Shown piece by piece: positions 20,614-25,458 of a stretch of DNA of 25,458 nt. Positions within the stretch are counted from its first letter, which is position 1. Each line of letters starts with the position of its first letter. Position numbers and translations under genes: made by a program. Below the pieces are notes generated by a model that was given only the letters and a program-made list of their open reading frames with translations, ran no database searches and had not been told where the DNA came from. The stretch is taken from positions 1-25,458 of the forward strand of contig JAQYUZ010000080.1 of assembly GCA_033819885.1 (NCBI GenBank), read 5' to 3'. The DNA comes from Microbotryomycetes sp. JL201. Lineage: Eukaryota; Basidiomycota; Microbotryomycetes.

Positions 20614-22629
20614 ATGAAGGTCGCCGTCGTCGGCGCAGGCACGGCCGGCCTTGGCGCAGCCTGGGCGCTCAACAAGTACTCTGAGCACGAGGTACACCTT
20701 CTCGAGGCCGACACGCGTTGGGGTGGCCATGCCAACACGGTCAAGTTCACGCGTCCGCAAGGCTCGGCCGCCGACGCAGGCGACCGGCCGCACAATGTCG
20801 ACACGGGATTCATCGTGTGAGTCGTGGATGTAAGCAGCTCACCCTGCTGCGCGAGCACTTGGTGTCGCGGAGGACCGCTCTGACGTCGATCGGTGGTGTT
20901 GACTGATGATCGCACAGATTCAACAAGGTCACATATCCCAATTTTCTACAATTCTTGCATCTCGAAAACATACAGTACATTGCGAGTGACATGTCGTTCG
21001 CAGTCACACGCGATCGCGGCGCGTTCGAGTGGTCGGGCTCGGGCCTCGGCAGTCTGTTTGCGCAGCGGATCAATTTGCTCAACCCGGCACACTGGCGAAT
21101 GGTCTGGGACATTGTGCGCTTCAATTCAGCAGCGCTCGATGTCTTGCGTCAAGGCGAATCGGGCGAAAGCATAGGAGAATACGTCGCAAGGCACGGATAC
21201 TCTGCGGCGTTCGTTGACAACTATTTGCTTGTGAGTAATCTCGGCAGACCAGGACAGTATAGCAGCGGACCTGTCTGACGAATGTTCCGTGCCGCACAGC
21301 CCATGACCGCCGCTATCTGGTCGACGCCACCAGACAAGGCCGCGCTTGACTTTCCCGCTTCGACGTTAATCAGGTTCATGCACAATCATCATTTGATGCA
21401 GATCCTCGGTCGCCCGACCTGGCTCACAGTCAAAAACGGTTCGCATTCCTACGTCAACGCGATACTTTCTCAAATTCCAGCCGAACGATTGCAAAAGGGC
21501 GTTCGCATTCACTCGGCTCGCAATGTCAATGACAAGGTCGTTCTTGAGGCGGAAAGCGGAGAGAAGCTCGAGTTTGATCACGTCGTGTTTGCGTGTCACG
21601 CCGACACCACTCTCAAGATCCTCGAGCGAGGGCAAGCCGTCACGTCGGAGGAACGCGAAATCCTTGGCGGCTTTGAATTCTCCAAGAACCGAGCGATCTT
21701 GCACGCCGACACAGAGGCGAGCGGATATCACTCCATGCTCGAAGCTGCTCGATCTCACGTGATACTCTCTGCAGATGATGCCTAAATTGCGGTCTACCTG
21801 GTCCGCATGGAACTACCTGACGTTTACTGATGGCAAAAAAGCGAACGTAGATCGCGTATCACTGTGAGCCGCCAAAACCGATTCTTCCCTACCCAGTGCG
21901 CTGACAATGCGCCACATGCTCGTAGCACTTATTGGATGAATCTGTTGCAGTCGATCCCGGAAGGCGAGTACGGGCCAGTGCTCGTTACGCTTAACCCGCC
22001 ATTCGAGCCAAGGCCAGGGCTCCTCGTTGACGAGTACTGGTATCAGCATCCCTTGTTCACTGAACGGGTGAGAGCGGCTTCTCAAGATGTCTTAACGATC
22101 CTGACGACTGCCTTTTTTCGTGCCCAAAGAGCGTGCAGTCTCAGGCAGAGCTTCCACGGATTCAAAACCGTCGTGCCATGACGTTTATCGGTGCATGGAC
22201 TAAGTATGGATTCGTATGTTGATTTTATCCCACGTTTGTCTTCGGTGCCGGGCTGACGCGAGATGACAGCACGAAGACGGATTTGCGTCCGGGCTGCGAG
22301 TCGCTAAAGAGTACCTCAATGCCGACCTGCCGTTCGATGTCCGTCACGCTGAAAGGGACCTGCCGTCCGGTTTCCCAGACCAGGCTATGTCGTTCGTCGT
22401 GAATGTGCTCGAGCAGCTCCGGCGTATGCTTGAGATACCATTCGCCGGGGTGTTGTTTGCGCTCACGGTTGCCCTCACTGCGCTAGAGCTCGGTCTGAGC
22501 GCTTCGGCTGGCGCCATGAACGCACTTGGGATTGACAATAAGCGCACGTTGCGCACGAAATCGACAGTCTCGCGGGTATCTACGTTCTGGAGAAGTACGC
22601 AGGTGACTGAAAACAGAAAGGAGAAGTGA
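20614..22629 (+). CDS. FAD-dependent amine-oxidase-type protein
   Basis: Flavoprotein of the amine oxidase/phytoene desaturase fold, in the subgroup of 'NAD/FAD-binding' proteins often found near cyclopropane-fatty-acid synthase genes; the substrate is unknown. Exons: 20614-20816, 20918-21230, 21300-21716, 21775-21863, 21926-22067, 22130-22213, 22270-22629; 1608 nt, 535 residues. The Rossmann motif is at the N-terminus (MKVAVVGAGTAGLGAAWAL, then LLEADTRWGGHANTV). Family motifs follow: HNVDTGFIVFNKVTYPNF, TAAIWSTPPDKAALDFPAST, GRPTWLTVKNGSHSYV, FDHVVFACHAD, PKLRSTWSAWNYL and TFIGAWTKYGFHEDGFASGL. A C-terminal hydrophobic stretch (FAGVLFALTVALTALELG) may anchor it to a membrane. Intron 21717-21774 needs a GC donor (GCGAGC); reading through ends the protein early. 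An upstream in-frame ATG at 20512 is the alternative start. Confidence 0.87.
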
Positions 22630-22991
22630 CTGATTGTAGTGATCGGTGTTGTAATGGGTTCACTGGGCTGCACACCGTTAGTCGCGAAATAGCCGCATGC
22701 TGTGCGGCATTTTCTTAATGCATGTTTCTTTACCTCTGTGCTTGTCAATGATATGCGCACGCGCTCAAGATGTATCAAAACGACGTCGTGCTTGCTCTAT
22801 GCAATACGCCGCAGCCCGCGTTATGGCTGGCAGGTCACGTGCACGATGACGTTGGCTGTGGAAGGCGGGCGGGAGCTCGAGCGCGCTTTTTGTGCGACCA
22901 ACTTGCGCGCATTGAGCGGCTAAGCGATCGACCTTTTCGACCTTTTCGCCGCTCGCCTCATCTCCATATTCCTCATCTTTTGCACCGAACG
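22630..22991. promoter_or_regulatory. Intergenic region and promoter of the ornithine monooxygenase gene
   Basis: There is no gene. The region holds a small perfect hairpin (GCCGCA, 5-base loop, TGCGGC) at about 22692-22708, soon after the flavoprotein stop. A CACGTG palindrome lies at about 22836-22841, and a tandem CGACCTTTT repeat (about 22929-22947) lies 45-65 bp before the ATG. I found no GATAA/GATAG motif, the site used by GATA-type iron repressors in other fungi, in these 362 bases. Confidence 0.45.
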
Positions 22992-25275
22992 ATGACGACA
23001 GACACAACACCTTGTCCCGAAGACGTGTACGACATCGTGGGCGTCGGTTTTGGTCCGGCGGCTCTTGCGCTCGCGATCGCGCTCGTCGAGCCCGATGCAG
23101 CGACATCGGCGAAGGCTTATTCACAGTTGGGCGGTCTGCAGCAAGCGCTAGAGCAGCTGCCGCTGTCGCCGACCGCTTCCAGCTCGACACATGCAGGCGC
23201 GAGCGCCGACGGTCGAGCTTCGGCCGCTGCGACGCCCTGCACGAGACCATTGCGCGCTTGCTTTATTGAAAAGCACGACCGCTTCAGGTGGCATCCAGGA
23301 ATGATGCTCGACGGCTCTGTCATGCAAATATGTATGTCTCTTTTGTCCAGCCAATCGCGATCGAGCTATTCCTCGAGTGGCGACGAGACGGGCTCCGATC
23401 GTAGATCGCCTCGCTGACAAGAATAGGACTTGATGACACGATCTGCAGCATTCCTCAAGGATCTTGCAACCCTTCGCAACCCGCAATCGGCCTATACTTT
23501 TCTATGCTACCTCGCCTCATTCTCGCCCTCCAGGCTAGTTTCGTTTATTTCGCGCGAAACCTTTACGCCAACCCGCAGGGAGTTTGTGTGTCGCACATCT
23601 CATGTCTATTTCAAGGTACAATCCGTCTGACCAAGACATTTCTACAGAGCGATTATCTTGCATGGGCCGCGCGCAAGGTGGAGCAAGATTTGCTTTCCCA
23701 AGGTGGCGAGATCGGGTACGGCGAGCAAGTTCTAGCAGTCGAGGGCGTCTTCAACGGGGCAAATGCAGATGTGCGCTTGCTGAAAGTTACATCTCGCTTT
23801 TTGGCCACCGGCGAAATTCGCGAGCGTTTCACGCGCAACATTGTCATGTCAACCGGAGGCGCTCCCAGGATTCCTTCACAGCTCAAAACTGCAGATCTGG
23901 CGCGCACAGGAAGGATTGTCCATACTTCTGCCTTCCTAGAAGCTGTGCCGCGCTTGTTTGGCGCTTTGTGTCATCAGTTACCCTCGGAACGACCCTTCCG
24001 CGTGGCGGTCATCGGTGCAGGCCAGGTCAGCGTGTGCGCTCTCGCCCAAAAAAACTTGCGCAGACTGACCGGTGTCTCGCATTCTCGGGATCGCTGCTCC
24101 ACAGTCTGCTGCAGAAACCTTCCTCGCAGCTCGCAACGAGCTGGCAAACAAGCTACCGATCGACCCCCTACACCGACCCGAGGTGCAGCTGTTTATTCGC
24201 GGCGCGACACTCTTGCCGGCAGACGACTCTGCATCTACGAATGAAGTATTTGATCCTGGCATGTCACAGGCTGTGTACGACTTGACGCCCGAGGGGCGCA
24301 CAAAAATGCTCGAGGCTGCCAAGGCGACCAATTATTCTGTCGCTAATCCCAACACCCTCGCCAACGTAAGCCTGAGACATGGTGCTGTGAATCAGTGCGC
24401 TGACAACATGCCTTTTGAAAGATCTACGAGACTTTGTACGCCCAGCAAGTTGAGATGGACATTGCTCTTCGGGACGAGGGTTCGACGCGAGGACTCCACC
24501 ATGACCCGCGTCTAGTCATTAGGCCATTCAGCGACGTCTCGGGTGCCGAACACTTGCAAAGTCCCGAGGAACACATCAAACTGCGAATTTTGAATAATCT
24601 CACGTCGGTCGAGACTTTCGAAGATTTTGACCTGATCATTTGTGCGACTGGGTACGTCGCTCTGCTCATTCGAGGCAGAATCTCCAGCTCATACGACGCT
24701 TGATGTGCAGATATGATCGGCAAGGCTGGAAACCGCTTTTGTTCACGCCGTCGAGTAGCTCTGTGAACACCGTGCCACTCTCAGACCTGTTCGTGAGCCG
24801 GGAAGAACCCTTTGCACAACTCAACGAAGTCTTCGGCACAACCTCTTTGGCCGCTTTCAATCATTCCCGGGAAAATCAGGCCTTCAGCTCGAGATCGGAC
24901 TCGACCGACTCGTCGCAGCCAGATTCTCCACTCTTATCTGCCCGAGACTCACGAGGAGGATCAAGATGCTCGTCGCCGCCGACATCCCGCAGCTCGTCAT
25001 CGAAGGAATATATCCCCGATTTTCCTGTCGCCAAGAACTACCGGTTGCAGCTTCCAGCAACCACCTCTTCCGGTGCAAATTTCAAGCCGACTGTGTGGCT
25101 GCAAGGCAGCTGCGAGGCGACACATGGGATATCTGACTCTTTGCTGAGGTGCGCCACCATCATGGCTCAATTTGGACTTGGCTGACCCTTTGAGGCTACA
25201 TTCTACAGCGTTCTTGCTGTAAGATCAGGTGAAGTTGCTTCCGCCATCAGACGAGAAGGCTGGCTTGCCGCGTAG
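22992..25275 (+). CDS. L-ornithine N5-monooxygenase (siderophore biosynthesis)
   Basis: SidA/Sid1-type flavin monooxygenase that hydroxylates L-ornithine with NADPH and O2, the first committed step of hydroxamate siderophore synthesis. Exons: 22992-23331, 23449-23585, 23648-24025, 24105-24365, 24422-24651, 24711-25148, 25209-25275; 1851 nt, 616 residues. Motifs: FAD site DIVGVGFGPAALALA (14-28); WHPGMMLDGSVMQISFLKDL; NPQSAYTFLCYLASFSP; NADPH site VAVIGAGQSAAETFLAAR; NYSVANP; ATGYDRQGWKPLL; and VWLQGSCEATHGISDSLLSV near the end. The last intron (25149-25208) is supported because it restores the family ending LLSVLAVRSGE; without it the protein stops at 25185 with an odd tail. Two Ser/Ala-rich insertions (about residues 35-85 and one of about 60 residues before the C-terminal motif) make it longer than the usual roughly 500 residues. 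Confidence 0.95.
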
Positions 25276-25458
25276 ACACTATTTATGTTGAAATAGTCCC
25301 CATGAAACTTCCCGTCTGACACCATCCAAAATGAAGCTGCCAGGTCACGTGGGCTACACTTGATTACACGTGAAAGATAGTCTTCACGCTGCCTGCATGC
25401 GCATTCAGCTGAGCGTGTCAGAGCGGGACATCGTCTCGCGCGAGGCTCGTTGCCGACT
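25276..25458. other. 3' flank of the ornithine monooxygenase gene
   Basis: There is no gene in these 183 bases. Two CACGTG palindromes lie at about 25345-25350 and 25367-25372, followed by GATAG at about 25376-25380. If a divergent or downstream gene starts beyond the window, these could be its promoter sites. Confidence 0.35.

Noticed and set aside
22630-22991. GATA-factor (iron repressor) sites in the ornithine monooxygenase promoter
   Set aside because: Only GATAT occurs; no GATAA or GATAG is found on either strand in this interval.

Overview
The window reads as nuclear DNA of a basidiomycete-type fungus. It is gene-dense, with genes on both strands. The conserved genes are cut by many short introns (about 52-117 nt) with GTRNGT or GCRAGT donors and CTGAC/CTAAC-like branch sites. 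The gene set is eukaryotic and fungal: ribonucleotide reductase, Mediator, SWR1 and condensin subunits, a Pex24-family peroxin, an ARL8 GTPase and a siderophore ornithine monooxygenase. I cannot name the species from sequence alone. All gene models were built by hand-splicing. For ten of the twelve genes the summed exons stay in frame from a chosen ATG to a stop and also give the expected family protein; the single-pass membrane protein and the GCIP-like gene rest more on reading frame and splice signals.

Layout. 1-707 (-): C-terminal end of a LINE reverse-transcriptase ORF, cut off just upstream of a tRNA-Val(CAC) gene (715-788, +). 1230-4859 (+): RNR1, 17 exons, including a 4-nt microexon. 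5127-6022 (+): MED18. 6150-6814 (-): VPS71/ZNHIT1. 6958-8438 (-): Pex24-family peroxin. 8609-9955 (-): RPN11. 10193-11290 (-): GCIP/CCNDBP1-like protein. 11520-12785 (+): unknown single-pass membrane protein. 12786-13799: unresolved stretch, possibly with a small spliced membrane-protein gene. 13800-14845 (-): ARL8. 15094-16652 (-): borealin-like protein, divergent across 131 bp from BRN1 condensin at 16784-19576 (+). 19577-20613: about 1 kb without a credible gene. 20614-22629 (+): FAD amine-oxidase-type protein. 22992-25275 (+): sidA-type L-ornithine N5-monooxygenase.

Most genes are housekeeping and unrelated in pathway. Two themes stand out. Borealin (chromosomal passenger complex) and BRN1 (condensin) share a short bidirectional promoter, and both act in mitosis. 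RNR1 has a tight cluster of MluI cell-cycle boxes (ACGCGT), fitting S-phase control.

The most unusual signals concern splicing: a 4-nt exon in RNR1, a 16-nt exon in ARL8, four GC-AG introns among about 67 inferred introns, and three introns that are a multiple of three with no in-frame stop (MED18, VPS71, RPN11). I saw no CRISPR array, LTR element, DNA transposon or new multi-gene system.
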